This document shows positions 14,909 to 23,686 of a stretch of DNA of 45,052 nucleotides, piece after piece (position 1 is the stretch's first letter; each line of letters opens with the position of its first letter). This stretch comes from DASUPK01 sp036276255 (GTDB lineage Bacteria; Actinomycetota; Thermoleophilia; Solirubrobacterales; 70-9). The translations under genes were made by a program, and so were the position numbers. Under the pieces are notes generated by a model that saw nothing but the letters and a program-made list of their open reading frames with translations, was not told the origin of the DNA and did not search any database. Location: positions 1-45,052 of the forward strand of contig DASUPK010000098.1 in the NCBI GenBank assembly GCA_036276255.1. Direction: 5' to 3'.

Positions 14909-16261
14909 TCAGTCCGCTGTTCGTGGCGCTCCGGCGAGCGTGTTGACGAAGTTCTCGAGATGCCTGGTGGTCCAGCATTCGAAGGCCCCGTCGCAGTACG
15001 GCTCGTAGGCGGCCATCACCGAGTCGCCGTAGTTCCAGTAGAGCTTGGGCTCCGGGTTGAGCCAGAAGGTGCGGCCGGCGTGCTCGGCGATCGCGCCGAA
15101 GGTGGCGGCATGGGGCTCGCGTCCGTTCGTGCGCGCGTCGCCGAGGACGATCACCGTTGAGCGCGGGCCCAGATCCTCCGCGATCTCCTCGCCGAACTCG
15201 AGCCAGACGCGACCGTAGTCCGTGTAGCCCGAGACATCGGCGACACCACCCTCGGAGGAGATGCTCTCGGAGATCTTCCGGAAGTCACGTTCGTGCTCGA
15301 AGATGTCCGTGACCTCCGAGATCCGCTCGATGAAGACGAAGCTGCGCAGCTTCCGGAAGGAGTCGTGCAGCGCGTGCAGCACCGAGAGGAAGAAGACGCT
15401 GGCGCTCGACACCGAGGTCGAGACGTCGCAGAGCACGTAGATCTCGGGGCGCCGCGGCCGCTTCGGCCGGTAGCGGAGGTTGAGCGGCACGCCGCCGGTC
15501 TCGAGCGAGGCCCTCATGGTGCGGCGGACGTCGACGTGGCGGCCGCGGTTGCGCCCGCGCTGCTCGTGTCCCAGCGTTGCGATTCGGCGCTTCAGCTGGG
15601 CGACGGCCCGGTGGACGGCGGTCAGGTCCTGGGCCGGACTGGTCGGCAGGGTGCGGTCGAGCTCGGCGAGCGGGCGGGATGGGGGAAGCTTCCCGGTGCG
15701 CTCGATCGTCGCCCGCTCGAGCTCGCGCCGCAGGTAGCGCTCGAACTGGCGGATGTTGTCCGGGTCGAGGGCGGGGGCGTCCTCGTCGTTGCGTCGCCCG
15801 CCGGCCTGCAGGTCCAGGGCCCTGCGGATCCGCTGGACGTCCACGCCGATCACCCCGGAGCGCTCACCCTGGCGCCCGAACGCGGTCATCGCGAGGCGGG
15901 CCAGGTCGCGCATCTCGCCGTCGTTGCCCTCGAAGATCGCGCGGCGGATCGCCTCGCGCAGCTCGTCCAGGTCGATGCGGTCGCCGGAGCCCTCGAAGCG
16001 CTCGCCCTCGATCCCCCGCTCAAGCGCCTCGGTCTCGGCGGCGCGAAAGAAGTGCCGGTCGAAGAGCAGCTCGAAGATCCGCCGGTCCTCCTGGGACTTG
16101 GCGATCGTCGCCGCCAGCGACTCGCGGAAGTCGCGCTGGTCGGTCCAGCTCACCTCGTCGAGGGCGGCGAAGGCGTCGAGGATCTCGGAGGTGCCGACGG
16201 CGACGCCCTCCGAACGAAGGTCCTCGAAGAAAGCGAGCAGGCTGCCCGCGGTGGAGGCCAC
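14909..16261 (-). CDS. VWA-domain (CoxE-like) protein
   Basis: 450 residues. The N-terminal half is helical (CoxE-like, FFEDLRSEGVAVGTSEILDA and charged helices); the C-terminal half is a von Willebrand A domain with an intact metal site: DVSTS (DxSxS) and later VIVLGDARTN. It ends with a conserved WLNPEPKLYWNYGDS and a tail with two Cys. Partners of MoxR AAA+ ATPases of this type act as adaptors in assembly or activation of metalloenzymes or large complexes. The GTG start is one base from the stop of the MoxR gene, so they are translated together. No carbon-monoxide dehydrogenase or other target enzyme lies in the window. Confidence 0.85.
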   Translation of the reverse strand: MASTAGSLLAFFEDLRSEGVAVGTSEILDAFAALDEVSWTDQRDFRESLAATIAKSQEDRRIFELLFDRHFFRAAETEALERGIEGERFEGSGDRIDLDELREAIRRAIFEGNDGEMRDLARLAMTAFGRQGERSGVIGVDVQRIRRALDLQAGGRRNDEDAPALDPDNIRQFERYLRRELERATIERTGKLPPSRPLAELDRTLPTSPAQDLTAVHRAVAQLKRRIATLGHEQRGRNRGRHVDVRRTMRASLETGGVPLNLRYRPKRPRRPEIYVLCDVSTSVSSASVFFLSVLHALHDSFRKLRSFVFIERISEVTDIFEHERDFRKISESISSEGGVADVSGYTDYGRVWLEFGEEIAEDLGPRSTVIVLGDARTNGREPHAATFGAIAEHAGRTFWLNPEPKLYWNYGDSVMAAYEPYCDGAFECWTTRHLENFVNTLAGAPRTAD

Positions 16262-16262
16262 C

Positions 16263-17204
16263 TCAGCTCCCGGAGGAGCCCGGCGGGGTGAGGCCGCCGG
16301 TCACGCCGTTGCCCTCGAGCTTCACCGAGACGCGCTCCGCGACGATGTCGATGTCGGAGCGATGCTTGACCAGGATGCTCATCGACTGCTCGAAGGTCTG
16401 GCGGTCGATGTCGTCGGCGCCGATCAGCAGCAGGGTGCGGGCCCAGTCGATCGACTCCGCGATCGAGGGCGGCTTCTTCAGGTCGAGCGCCCGGACCATG
16501 TGGACGATCTCGACGAGCCGGCGGGCCAGCCCCTCGTCCAGCTCGGGGGCGTGCAGGCGGACGATCTCCAGCTCGCGGTCGACCGACGGATAGTCGAGCC
16601 AGAGGTAGAGGCAGCGGCGCTTGAGCGCCTCGGTGAGCTCGCGGGAGTTGTTCGAGGTGAGCACCACGATGGGCCGAGTGCGCGCCTCGATCACGCCGAG
16701 CTCCGGGATCGAGATCTGGAAGTCGGAGAGGACCTCGAGCAGCATCGCCTCGAACTCCTGGTCGGTCTTGTCGATTTCGTCGATCAGCAGGACGACCGGG
16801 TCCTCGGCGCTGATCGCCTCGAGCAGCGGCCGGGTGAAGAGGAAGTCCTCGGAGAAGATGTCGCCTCGCGTACGAGCCCACGAGCCCTCGGATGCCGACT
16901 CGGCCTCGCCGGAGGCCTCGGCCTGGATCCGCAGCAGCTGCTTGCGGTAGTTCCACTCGTAGAGGGCCTTGGCCTCGTCGAGCCCCTCGTAGCACTGAAG
17001 TCGAATCAGCCGGCGGTCCGTCGAACGCGAGAGCGCCTTGGCGAGCTCGGTCTTGCCGACTCCCGCAGGACCCTCGACCAGCACGGGCTTGCCGAGCCGT
17101 TGCGCGAGAAACGAGACGAGCGCGGCTGCCTCGTCGGCCAGGTATCCGACCTGGCCGAGCCCCTCGCGAACCTGGGCGACTGACTGGGGCTCGGAGTCCG
17201 GCAT
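16263..17204 (-). CDS. MoxR-family AAA+ ATPase
   Basis: 313 residues. Walker A GPAGVGKTEL, Walker B VVLLIDEIDKTD, sensor 1 VVLTSNNSREL and the arginine-containing LKRRCLYLWLDYP mark a MoxR-type AAA+ ATPase, which remodels or loads partner complexes together with VWA proteins such as the one encoded next. I chose ATG 17204: the frame is open to 17399 but that part is the translation of the opposite gene. TATCAT seven bases upstream suggests a leaderless mRNA. Confidence 0.88.
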   Translation of the reverse strand: MPDSEPQSVAQVREGLGQVGYLADEAAALVSFLAQRLGKPVLVEGPAGVGKTELAKALSRSTDRRLIRLQCYEGLDEAKALYEWNYRKQLLRIQAEASGEAESASEGSWARTRGDIFSEDFLFTRPLLEAISAEDPVVLLIDEIDKTDQEFEAMLLEVLSDFQISIPELGVIEARTRPIVVLTSNNSRELTEALKRRCLYLWLDYPSVDRELEIVRLHAPELDEGLARRLVEIVHMVRALDLKKPPSIAESIDWARTLLLIGADDIDRQTFEQSMSILVKHRSDIDIVAERVSVKLEGNGVTGGLTPPGSSGS

Positions 17205-17211
17205 CTGGGGG

Positions 17212-17221
17212 ATGATAGATA
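17212..17221. promoter_or_regulatory. Overlapping divergent -10 elements
   Basis: On the minus strand TATCAT (17212-17217) is seven bases from the MoxR ATG; on the plus strand TAGATA (17216-17221) is seven bases from the ATG at 17229. The two hexamers overlap by two bases, so both promoters cannot be occupied at once. Confidence 0.4.
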
Positions 17222-17228
17222 CCGCCTC

Positions 17229-17426
17229 ATGCTCGCCGTCGCCCTGCCCGACTCGCTCGGCCCCTACGCCGTGCTGCTCGCCATCGGATTCCTGGTGGGC
17301 TGGTACGGTCACGGCGCCCGTAGCAACTGGATCATCGCCTTCGGGATCGTGGTGATCCTGGCCGCGATGGGGCTGCTTCAGCTCGCGATCGCCACGCACA
17401 ACGGCAGGGCGCCGACGGGTTTCTGA
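17229..17426 (+). CDS. Small two-helix membrane protein, hypothetical
   Basis: 65 residues with two hydrophobic helices (about 12-27 and 35-55) separated by GHGARSNW, and a short polar tail. The gene is two bases before the PPK2 gene and diverges from MoxR with only 24 bases between start codons. Gene placement and leaderless-type promoter support that it is real. I do not recognise the family. Confidence 0.6.
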   Translation: MLAVALPDSLGPYAVLLAIGFLVGWYGHGARSNWIIAFGIVVILAAMGLLQLAIATHNGRAPTGF

Positions 17427-17428
17427 TC

Positions 17429-18199
17429 ATGGCCATCCTGGACGACCTCGACCTGACGAAGAAGCTCTCCCGCGAGGAGGAGGCCGAGGGGCTGGAGCGG
17501 GGCCAGACGCGCCTCGCTCAGCTCCGCCTCACGCTCGGCGGGCTGATCGGCAAGGGTGAGCTCGGGCCGCCCGTCTGCGTCATCTTCGAGGGGGATGACG
17601 CCTCGGGAAAGGGCGGGGCGATCAAGCGCCTCGTGGCTCCGCTCGACCCGCGTCATGTCAGGGTCGTCCAGTTCGCCGCCCCGACGCATGACGAGAAGCG
17701 CCATCACTTCCTCTGGCGGTTCTGGCCCTCGCTGCCGGGCTGGGGCGGGATGGCCGTTTTCGACCGCTCCTGGTACGGGAGGGTGCTGGTCGAGCGGGTC
17801 GAGGGGTTCGCGACGCGCGAGCAATGGCTCCGGGCCTACGACGAGATCAACGGATTCGAGCGGACCCTGGCGGACGAGGGCACGATCCTGATCAAATTCT
17901 GGCTGCACATCTCCGGCAAGGAGCAGCTGAAGCGATTCAAGGATCGCGAGAAGGATCCTCTGAAGACCTGGAAGCTGACCGACGATGACTGGCGCAACCG
18001 CGAGAAGCGGGACGAGTACAAGCAGGCAATCGAGGACATGGTGGCCCGCACCAGCATCGAGCCGCACGCCACCTGGCACCTGATCCCGGCCGAGTCGAAG
18101 CGCTACGCGCGCGTCGCGATTCTCGACACGGTGGTCGAGGAGATTGAGGCCGGCATGCGACGACACGGCATGGAGCCCCCGGAGCCGATCGAAGAGTGA
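17429..18199 (+). CDS. ppk2: Polyphosphate kinase 2 (PPK2)
   Basis: 256 residues, the length of a single-domain PPK2. The P-loop reads EGDDASGKGGAI, the Walker B/lid region VFDRSWYGRV and the lid has KDPLKTWKLTDDDW. PPK2 enzymes use polyphosphate to phosphorylate nucleoside mono- or diphosphates, cytoplasmically. The DDASGKGG form fits the core family; which class (GDP/ADP or AMP as acceptor) I cannot tell. It starts two bases after the small membrane protein and lies 3 kb from the CYTH-CHAD pair. Confidence 0.92.
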   Translation: MAILDDLDLTKKLSREEEAEGLERGQTRLAQLRLTLGGLIGKGELGPPVCVIFEGDDASGKGGAIKRLVAPLDPRHVRVVQFAAPTHDEKRHHFLWRFWPSLPGWGGMAVFDRSWYGRVLVERVEGFATREQWLRAYDEINGFERTLADEGTILIKFWLHISGKEQLKRFKDREKDPLKTWKLTDDDWRNREKRDEYKQAIEDMVARTSIEPHATWHLIPAESKRYARVAILDTVVEEIEAGMRRHGMEPPEPIEE

Positions 18200-18206
18200 G
18201 CCTGGA

Positions 18207-18707
18207 TCAGTCGGGCGCCTGCGGGCGCTTGGCGCGCTCCCGCGGCCGCATTCGCAACCCGGCCGCGACGATGATCAGGGCGCCGGCGAGCCCTACGAAG
18301 ATCGCGTAGTGCAGGTCATAGGGCTCATCCCGGCCGCCCAGCGTGAACGGCGGGCGGTCGAGCATCCGGTAGACGACGATCCCGGCCGCCCAGGTCCCGG
18401 CCGCCACGAACAGGGCCCACTCGCGGAGCGGCCGCGGGGGCACGTAGCCGCCGCCGCCCTGCAGCGCCAGGAAGGTCGTCGCCGCGGCGATCAGCAGCAG
18501 GGCCCCCTCCGCCCAGCTGAAGCCGCCGATGCCGGTGAGGACGAGATCGTTGGAGATCGGCGACTGGTACCAGGGAAGGAGCAGGCTGCCAACCATCACC
18601 GCGCAGCCGATCACCGCGATCTGCTCGTTGCCGCCCAGGCCGCGGAGGTCGCGGAGCAGATTCCGTGGGATCGCCCTCCAGCCGCTAGTCGAGGGGCTCG
18701 CGGCCAC
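18207..18707 (-). CDS. Four-helix membrane protein, hypothetical; start uncertain
   Basis: From about NEQIAVIGC the protein is clearly a membrane protein: helices near VIGCAVMVGSLLLPWY, GALLLIAAATTFLAL, EWALFVAAGTWAAGIVVY and YAIFVGLAGALIIVAAGL, ending in a basic RMRPRERAKRPQ. No ATG, GTG or TTG occurs between the DUF2203 stop (18685) and that region; the best available start is a GTG at 18707, 23 bases inside the DUF2203 gene (166 residues). A start at a CTG after GGAGGG (about 18675) or a GTG inside the first helix are alternatives. Probably cotranscribed with the DUF2203 gene. Its stop is seven bases from that of PPK2, in opposite orientation. Confidence 0.6.
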   Translation of the reverse strand: MAASPSTSGWRAIPRNLLRDLRGLGGNEQIAVIGCAVMVGSLLLPWYQSPISNDLVLTGIGGFSWAEGALLLIAAATTFLALQGGGGYVPPRPLREWALFVAAGTWAAGIVVYRMLDRPPFTLGGRDEPYDLHYAIFVGLAGALIIVAAGLRMRPRERAKRPQAPD

Positions 18708-19086
18708 CGTAGCCAGTCTCGAGTTCGTGCCAGTAGGCGACCTCGTCCTCGCCGAGCTCCCAGCACAGGTAGATCTCCCGGTCGTCCAGCAGGGCGGGAA
18801 AGTCGACCAGGCCGCGATCGATGTCGCGGAGGACGATCCCGGATTGCTCGATCGTCTCGAGCAGGCGCCGGACCTCGAGGAAGGCCACCCCGACCTGCCT
18901 GCCTTCCTCGCCACCGCCGTTGGTGGGCGCGGCCTCCGAGAGGGCTTCGTGGGCCTCGGTGTCGGTCAGGTCGTCCCTGGCTTCGCGGAGCCGATCGAGC
19001 ATCGCGGTGAGCCGGGGGAGGAGGGCATTCGCCTCCTCCCGGGTGAAATGGCGCTCGTGGACGAGGCCGGTGCCCTCTTCGCTCAC
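18685..19086 (-). CDS. DUF2203-family protein
   Basis: 133 residues. The family pattern is clear: FTREEANALLPRLTAMLDRL, a helical middle, then GIVLRDIDRGLVDFPALL and the conserved end REIYLCWELGEDEVAYWHEL. Function is unknown. The start is a GTG at 19086 which overlaps the EVE-gene stop by four bases (GTGA); the frame remains open further upstream only as a shadow of EVE. A second GTG at 19062 is less likely. Confidence 0.85.
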   Translation of the reverse strand: MSEEGTGLVHERHFTREEANALLPRLTAMLDRLREARDDLTDTEAHEALSEAAPTNGGGEEGRQVGVAFLEVRRLLETIEQSGIVLRDIDRGLVDFPALLDDREIYLCWELGEDEVAYWHELETGYGGREPLD

Positions 19087-19568
19087 GCGCTCGCCATCGT
19101 GGAGGTGAGGCGCTCGCGGAGTAGAGCAGCGTCCGCCTCGCCGACGGTCCGGAGCTGGCCCTGAAAGGCGAGATGCCAGTGATCGGGCGGCCACTTCCGG
19201 ACGTGCTCAAGCTCGGTCGCGAGCTCCTCGGCCGGGACGAACTCGTCCTCCGGGAGGATCAGGACCGGCTCCGCCTCGACGCGCCAGGGGTAGATCTCGG
19301 GCCTTTGATCCGGCGGCGGTCCTTGTGGCCGCCGCTTGGTGCCGGGCCAGATCCGGTCGCGGTGCTCGAACATCTCAGACTTGACGCGGGCGATGCCGCC
19401 GAAGGCCTGGACGCCGGTGACGTAGAAGACGATCTCGTCGCCCGGCTCGAACTCCTCTGCCTGGCGCCGCCGCCGCTCCTTGAAGCCGATCACGTCGAAG
19501 CCGCGCTCGACGTTGATGCGGAAGTTCTCCAGGGATCCCGTGAGGATCCAGGTCTTGCCGGCTGTCAT
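19083..19568 (-). CDS. EVE-domain protein
   Basis: 161 residues. EVE domains are PUA-like and bind modified bases in DNA or RNA; they often occur beside restriction or modification systems, or alone. Landmarks: TWILTGSLENFRINVERGFDVIGFKERR, DEIVFYVTGVQAFGGIARV and the C-terminal PPDHWHLAFQGQLRTV. There are no restriction or modification genes here. The mRNA may begin at its ATG (TAGAAT six bases upstream), so it can be expressed apart from the SRPBCC gene nine bases before it. Confidence 0.85.
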   Translation of the reverse strand: MTAGKTWILTGSLENFRINVERGFDVIGFKERRRRQAEEFEPGDEIVFYVTGVQAFGGIARVKSEMFEHRDRIWPGTKRRPQGPPPDQRPEIYPWRVEAEPVLILPEDEFVPAEELATELEHVRKWPPDHWHLAFQGQLRTVGEADAALLRERLTSTMASA

Positions 19569-19574
19569 GCGGCG

Positions 19575-19580
19575 ATTCTA
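19575..19580 (-). promoter_or_regulatory. -10 hexamer of the EVE gene
   Basis: TAGAAT ends six bases before the ATG at 19568. It overlaps the stop codon of the preceding SRPBCC gene. Confidence 0.4.
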
Positions 19581-20054
19581 GTTGGGGGGATTCCGACTTC
19601 CGGGCCGCCCGAACAGCGCTCCTGAGCCGATCGCTCGCTCGAGGGCCTCGAGGGTGTTCTCGGCGGTGCGCCGCAGGAACCCGCCGGTGAAGACCGCGCC
19701 CATGGCCCTGCCCTGGATTCCCGGGAGCGGCTGAACGCCCAGCTCGAGCTCGGTGAAGGTGTTGCCCTGAGCGGGAGTGAGGAGCCAGTGCACGTAGTAG
19801 CCAGACTTCTGGCAGCGCATCTTGATCTCGTGCAGGTCGTCGAGCTCCTCGACCTTGAAGGCGCTGGTCGCCTTCAATCCCAGCGGCCCCCGGCCAGTGG
19901 TCTCGAAGGTCGAGCCCGCCCTGATCTCGACCGGAGCTCCCATGACCTCCAGCAGGTCCGGGTCCCATTCCGGCCCCCGTACGGGGTCGGTGAGCAGCTC
20001 CCAGACGCTCTCCACCGGGGCCTCGATAAGCGCCTGCTTGCGGCAGGAGGCCAT
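19578..20054 (-). CDS. SRPBCC-family (polyketide cyclase-like) protein
   Basis: 158 residues. Helix-grip fold pattern: ALIEAPVESVWELLTDPVRGPEWDPDL at the start, strands with GSTFETTGRGPLGLKATSAFKV, and the long C-terminal helix FLRRTAENTLEALERAIG. The family binds hydrophobic ligands in a deep cavity; the ligand is not predictable. Its ATG overlaps the stop of the upstream cyclase gene by one base (TGATG), so it is translated with the cyclase and may have a linked role. Confidence 0.75.
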   Translation of the reverse strand: MASCRKQALIEAPVESVWELLTDPVRGPEWDPDLLEVMGAPVEIRAGSTFETTGRGPLGLKATSAFKVEELDDLHEIKMRCQKSGYYVHWLLTPAQGNTFTELELGVQPLPGIQGRAMGAVFTGGFLRRTAENTLEALERAIGSGALFGRPGSRNPPN

Positions 20055-23000
20055 CAGCCCGCGACAGGCTCGCGCGCCCGAGCGGCCAGTGCCGGGGCGC
20101 CGAGCTCCTCGTACTCCGCGGCCGCCTCGTCGAGTAGCCGGGCGGCTTCGTCAGGATCGTCCGCGAGCAGGATCCGGCCCTGGACGACGCGGCAGCGGGT
20201 CGCGTCGAGCGGGCGGCCGAGCTCCTGCCAGCGGCGGCGGGCCTCGTCCATCTTCTCCCCCATGCCGTCGGGGTCGTCGGCACAGGCTCCGGCGGCCTCC
20301 GCGGTCGCGGCCTCGCCCACCGGATAGTGCAGCCGGCCCGCGAGCCGCTCGGCCTCCTCCGCGGCGGCGCGCGCCTGCTCCGTGCGGCCGGCCAGGGCCA
20401 GTACCACTGCACGGGCAGAGATCGCCTCGACCGACTGAGCGATCAGGCCGGCGCGCTCGCAGATGTCGAGCGCTCGGGTCAGCTCGGTTTCGGCAGCCGA
20501 GAGGTCGCCGCTCTCGCGCAAGGTGATTGCGAGCCAGTTGAGGGCGTTGTAGGCCACCTCGGAACGGCCGACCTGCTCGCCAAGCTCATGGGCTCGGCGG
20601 AACGACGTGGCCGCTTCCTCCCAGTCCCCGGCGCGCCAGCTGAGCACACCGCGCATCAGGTCGGGGAAGCAGAGCTTGCCGTAGAGGCCCTCGCGCTCGG
20701 CCAGGCGGCCGCTGGCCTCGGCGGCCCGCTCGACCCCCTCCCAGTCGGCGGCGTCGACCGCGAGCTCGCCGAGCGAGGCGTGGAGCTCGACCTGTGAGGG
20801 GAGGTCGCCGACCTCCTGCGCGATCTCGAGCGCCTCGCGGTAGGCGGTCGCCGCCCCCTCGTAGTCGGCCTCGGAAACCTCGAGGTGATAACCCAGCGTG
20901 AGCAGTGCGCGGACGGCCTCGGAGCGATCCGAGTCGCGCGCCAGGGCGACGGAGCGCTCCAGGTTCTCGCGCGCCTTCTCCGAGTCGCCGATGCGGCCGA
21001 AGACGCGGCCGAAGATCCCGTGCGCCCGGCTGGCGGCACGCGCTTCGTCCAGGCGCTCGGCGAGCCGCAGAGCCTTCTCGGAGGCGTAGATGGCGAGCAT
21101 GTTGTCCCCGGTGTGCATGTACAGGGAGGCCGCCTCCTCGTAGAGCCGGACGAGCTCGATGCAGGGCGGCCCGTCCTTGAGCAGGTCGATACCCCGCTGG
21201 TAGTTGTCGATCGAGGCGCGGCGCTCACCCTTGTGCCAGAGGGCCGCGCCGATCTTGCGGTGCAGATCCGCGACGCGGGCCAGGTCCTCCTGGGCGCGGT
21301 GGTGGTCCAGGCAGCGCTCCCAAACCGCGACCGCCGCGTCCACGCGCCCCATCCGCAGCGCGACGTCGCCCTGCTTCTCGCCGATGCGCGCGACCATCCC
21401 CGGATCCAGCGACTCCGAGATCTCGAGGGCGGCCGTGTAGCGGTCGAAGGCCTCGGCGTTCGAGTAGAGGGCGGCTGCGGCATCGCCCGCGGCTTCGAGG
21501 GACTCGAGGGCACGCGTCTGCAGCTCGGCGAGTGCGTCGCGTTCGAGCCCCGCCTCGGAGCCGAGGGCGGCCGCGCGCGCGAAGTGCTCCGCGATCAGGC
21601 CGATGACGCCGTCGCTCCGCTCGCCGGCGCGCTCGCGAATGAACTCGGCGACCTCGACATGCTTCCGGCAGCGCACGGACTTCGGCAGCATCGAGTAGGC
21701 GACGTCGCGGATCAGGACGTGCTTGAACGCGTATTCCCGCTCGCCCGCGAGCCGGCTTCCGGCGCTGGGAACGAGCAGGTCCTTCTCCTCGAGGTTGGAG
21801 AGCGTCCTGCCGAGGTCGAGTCCCTCCTCGGCGGCGGTCGTGGTCAGCGCCCCCTCCCAGAAGGTCTGGCCGACCACCGATGCCGACTGGAGCAGCCGAC
21901 GCTCCAGGCGATCGAGCGAGTCGAGACGCGCGGCGAGCAGCGACTGGACGGTCCTGGGGAGCGCCTCGGCCTCGACCGTCTCCTCCTCCAGCAGGCGGTT
22001 GACCATCTCCTCGGCGAAAAGGGGGTTCCCGCCGGAGCGCTCGGCGACCTGGGGGACGACGTCGCCGCCATTCTCGCCTGAGCTCGGCATCAGTGCCGCG
22101 ACGAGCTCCCGAGTCTCGGTCGCGGTGAGTGGCTCGAGCGAGATCGTGGTGGCGTTGCGACGGCCGCCGCCCCAGCCGGGCCGGCGCTCGAGCAGCTCGT
22201 CTCGGGTCAGGCAGACGAGCAGGAGCGGGGACCGAACCCATCGGGTCAGGTGGTCGATCAGATCGAGCATTCCCTCGTCGGCCCAGTGGATGTCGTCGAT
22301 CGCCAGGACCAGAGGACGGCGGCGCGCGATCGCCTCCACGGCGGCGCGGGCGGCGGAGAAGAGCGCCTCGCGCATGCGCTGCGGGTCGTCCTCGGAGGGC
22401 TGTAGCTCCTCTGGCGGCTCGAGCCCGAGCGGAATCGCGAGCAGCGCGGCGTTGCGCTCGCCCGAGGCCTCGTCCCCCAGCTCCCTCATCAGCTCTGTGA
22501 CGCCCGCGCGCAGCTTCTCCCAGGCGGCCTCGGGCGCGTCGGTGTCCCGGATCTCGAACTCGTCGTTGAGCACCTCCGCGAGCGCCCAGTAGGCGATGCC
22601 CGCGCCATACGGCGGGCACTGCCCGCGCCGGATCGTCGGCGGATCGTCCGACTCGGAGAGGTTGGTCATCAGCTCGCGGAGCAGCCGCGACTTGCCCACG
22701 CCGGCCTGGCCGATCACGGTGACCAGGTGCGGGCGCTCCTCGCGCTCCACGCGCTCCACCAGCGACATCAACAGGCCGGCCTCCTTCTCGCGGCCGATCA
22801 ACGGGGTCTGCGCGCGGCCGGCGCCTCGGCGGGGCTCAGCGAGGACGCCGTTGGCCTCCCAGGCAGGCACGGGCTCCTCCTTGCCCTTCAGGCGAAGCGG
22901 CTCGAGCCGCTCGAAGGCGATCGCCTCGCGGCTGGCGCCGTAGGTCGACTCGCCGACCGTGACGGTGTCGGGCCTCCCCGCGGCCTGGAGGCGCGCCGCC

Positions 23001-23605
23001 ACGTTGACCGCGTCCCCCATCACGGTGTAGCGGTCACCGACCGCTCCCGCCATCACCTCGCCGGAGTTGATGCCGACGCGAAGCGAGAACCCCACACCGA
23101 ACTTCTCACGGCTCTGGCGGTTCGCGTCCTCCATCGCCTCCTGCATGGCGAGCCCGGCCCTCACGGCGCGCTCGGGATCGTCCTCGTGGGAGACCGGAGC
23201 GCCGAAAACCCCCATCACGTTGTCGCCGATGAACTTGTCGATCGATCCTCCGAAGCGCTCGATCTCGCCACCGAGGACGCGCAGCGTGCGATCGACGAGC
23301 GCCTTGACAGCCTCGGGATCCATACGCTCGGCGGCCGCGGTGTAGCCGGAGAGGTCGGCGAACAGAATCGTCGCCTGTCGGCGCTCCTCGGGGGGCGCCT
23401 TTGCGGGCGCGGCAGAACCGGCCGCCGCGGGCGCGGCCTCGGCTGAGAGGGCGCTGCCGCATTCCATGCAGAACTTGGCGCCGACGGGGTTCTCGGCCCC
23501 ACACTGCGGGCACCCCGGCGAGAGCTCGGCGCCGCAGGACATGCAGAAGCGCGCCCGCTCGGGGTTGTCGGCCGCGCAGTTCGGACAGGCTGTCAACCCC
23601 TCCAT
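20054..23605 (-). CDS. Class III adenylate/guanylate cyclase with zinc ribbons, AAA/NTPase domain and TPR region
   Basis: 1183 residues from ATG 23605. Two zinc ribbons (Cys 7/10/21/24 and 32/35/46/49) precede a class III cyclase domain (about 77-260) with the metal-binding Asp in ILFADLSGYT (84) and IDKFIGDNVMGVFG, and the transition-state pair in GDAVNVAARLQ. GDNVM replaces the more common GDGVM. An NTPase domain follows (P-loop GQAGVGKSRL, about residue 300; LVLAIDDIHWAD), then a long TPR-like helical half. Such proteins are large signalling ATPases; this one probably makes cAMP in response to an unknown ligand. The frame extends to 24421 but that part is the opposite lipoprotein gene. Confidence 0.88.
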   Translation of the reverse strand: MEGLTACPNCAADNPERARFCMSCGAELSPGCPQCGAENPVGAKFCMECGSALSAEAAPAAAGSAAPAKAPPEERRQATILFADLSGYTAAAERMDPEAVKALVDRTLRVLGGEIERFGGSIDKFIGDNVMGVFGAPVSHEDDPERAVRAGLAMQEAMEDANRQSREKFGVGFSLRVGINSGEVMAGAVGDRYTVMGDAVNVAARLQAAGRPDTVTVGESTYGASREAIAFERLEPLRLKGKEEPVPAWEANGVLAEPRRGAGRAQTPLIGREKEAGLLMSLVERVEREERPHLVTVIGQAGVGKSRLLRELMTNLSESDDPPTIRRGQCPPYGAGIAYWALAEVLNDEFEIRDTDAPEAAWEKLRAGVTELMRELGDEASGERNAALLAIPLGLEPPEELQPSEDDPQRMREALFSAARAAVEAIARRRPLVLAIDDIHWADEGMLDLIDHLTRWVRSPLLLVCLTRDELLERRPGWGGGRRNATTISLEPLTATETRELVAALMPSSGENGGDVVPQVAERSGGNPLFAEEMVNRLLEEETVEAEALPRTVQSLLAARLDSLDRLERRLLQSASVVGQTFWEGALTTTAAEEGLDLGRTLSNLEEKDLLVPSAGSRLAGEREYAFKHVLIRDVAYSMLPKSVRCRKHVEVAEFIRERAGERSDGVIGLIAEHFARAAALGSEAGLERDALAELQTRALESLEAAGDAAAALYSNAEAFDRYTAALEISESLDPGMVARIGEKQGDVALRMGRVDAAVAVWERCLDHHRAQEDLARVADLHRKIGAALWHKGERRASIDNYQRGIDLLKDGPPCIELVRLYEEAASLYMHTGDNMLAIYASEKALRLAERLDEARAASRAHGIFGRVFGRIGDSEKARENLERSVALARDSDRSEAVRALLTLGYHLEVSEADYEGAATAYREALEIAQEVGDLPSQVELHASLGELAVDAADWEGVERAAEASGRLAEREGLYGKLCFPDLMRGVLSWRAGDWEEAATSFRRAHELGEQVGRSEVAYNALNWLAITLRESGDLSAAETELTRALDICERAGLIAQSVEAISARAVVLALAGRTEQARAAAEEAERLAGRLHYPVGEAATAEAAGACADDPDGMGEKMDEARRRWQELGRPLDATRCRVVQGRILLADDPDEAARLLDEAAAEYEELGAPALAARAREPVAG

Positions 23606-23612
23606 CCGAATC

Positions 23613-23618
23613 AGGATA
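23613..23618 (-). promoter_or_regulatory. -10 hexamer of the large cyclase gene
   Basis: TATCCT ends seven bases before the ATG at 23605, and no ribosome site precedes that ATG. Confidence 0.4.
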
Positions 23619-23686
23619 GGACGAGCCCGCTCAACGTGGGGCCAAGGACCTTGCGGTACCCTGCGGCGCCGCTGGAGAGAGGAATC

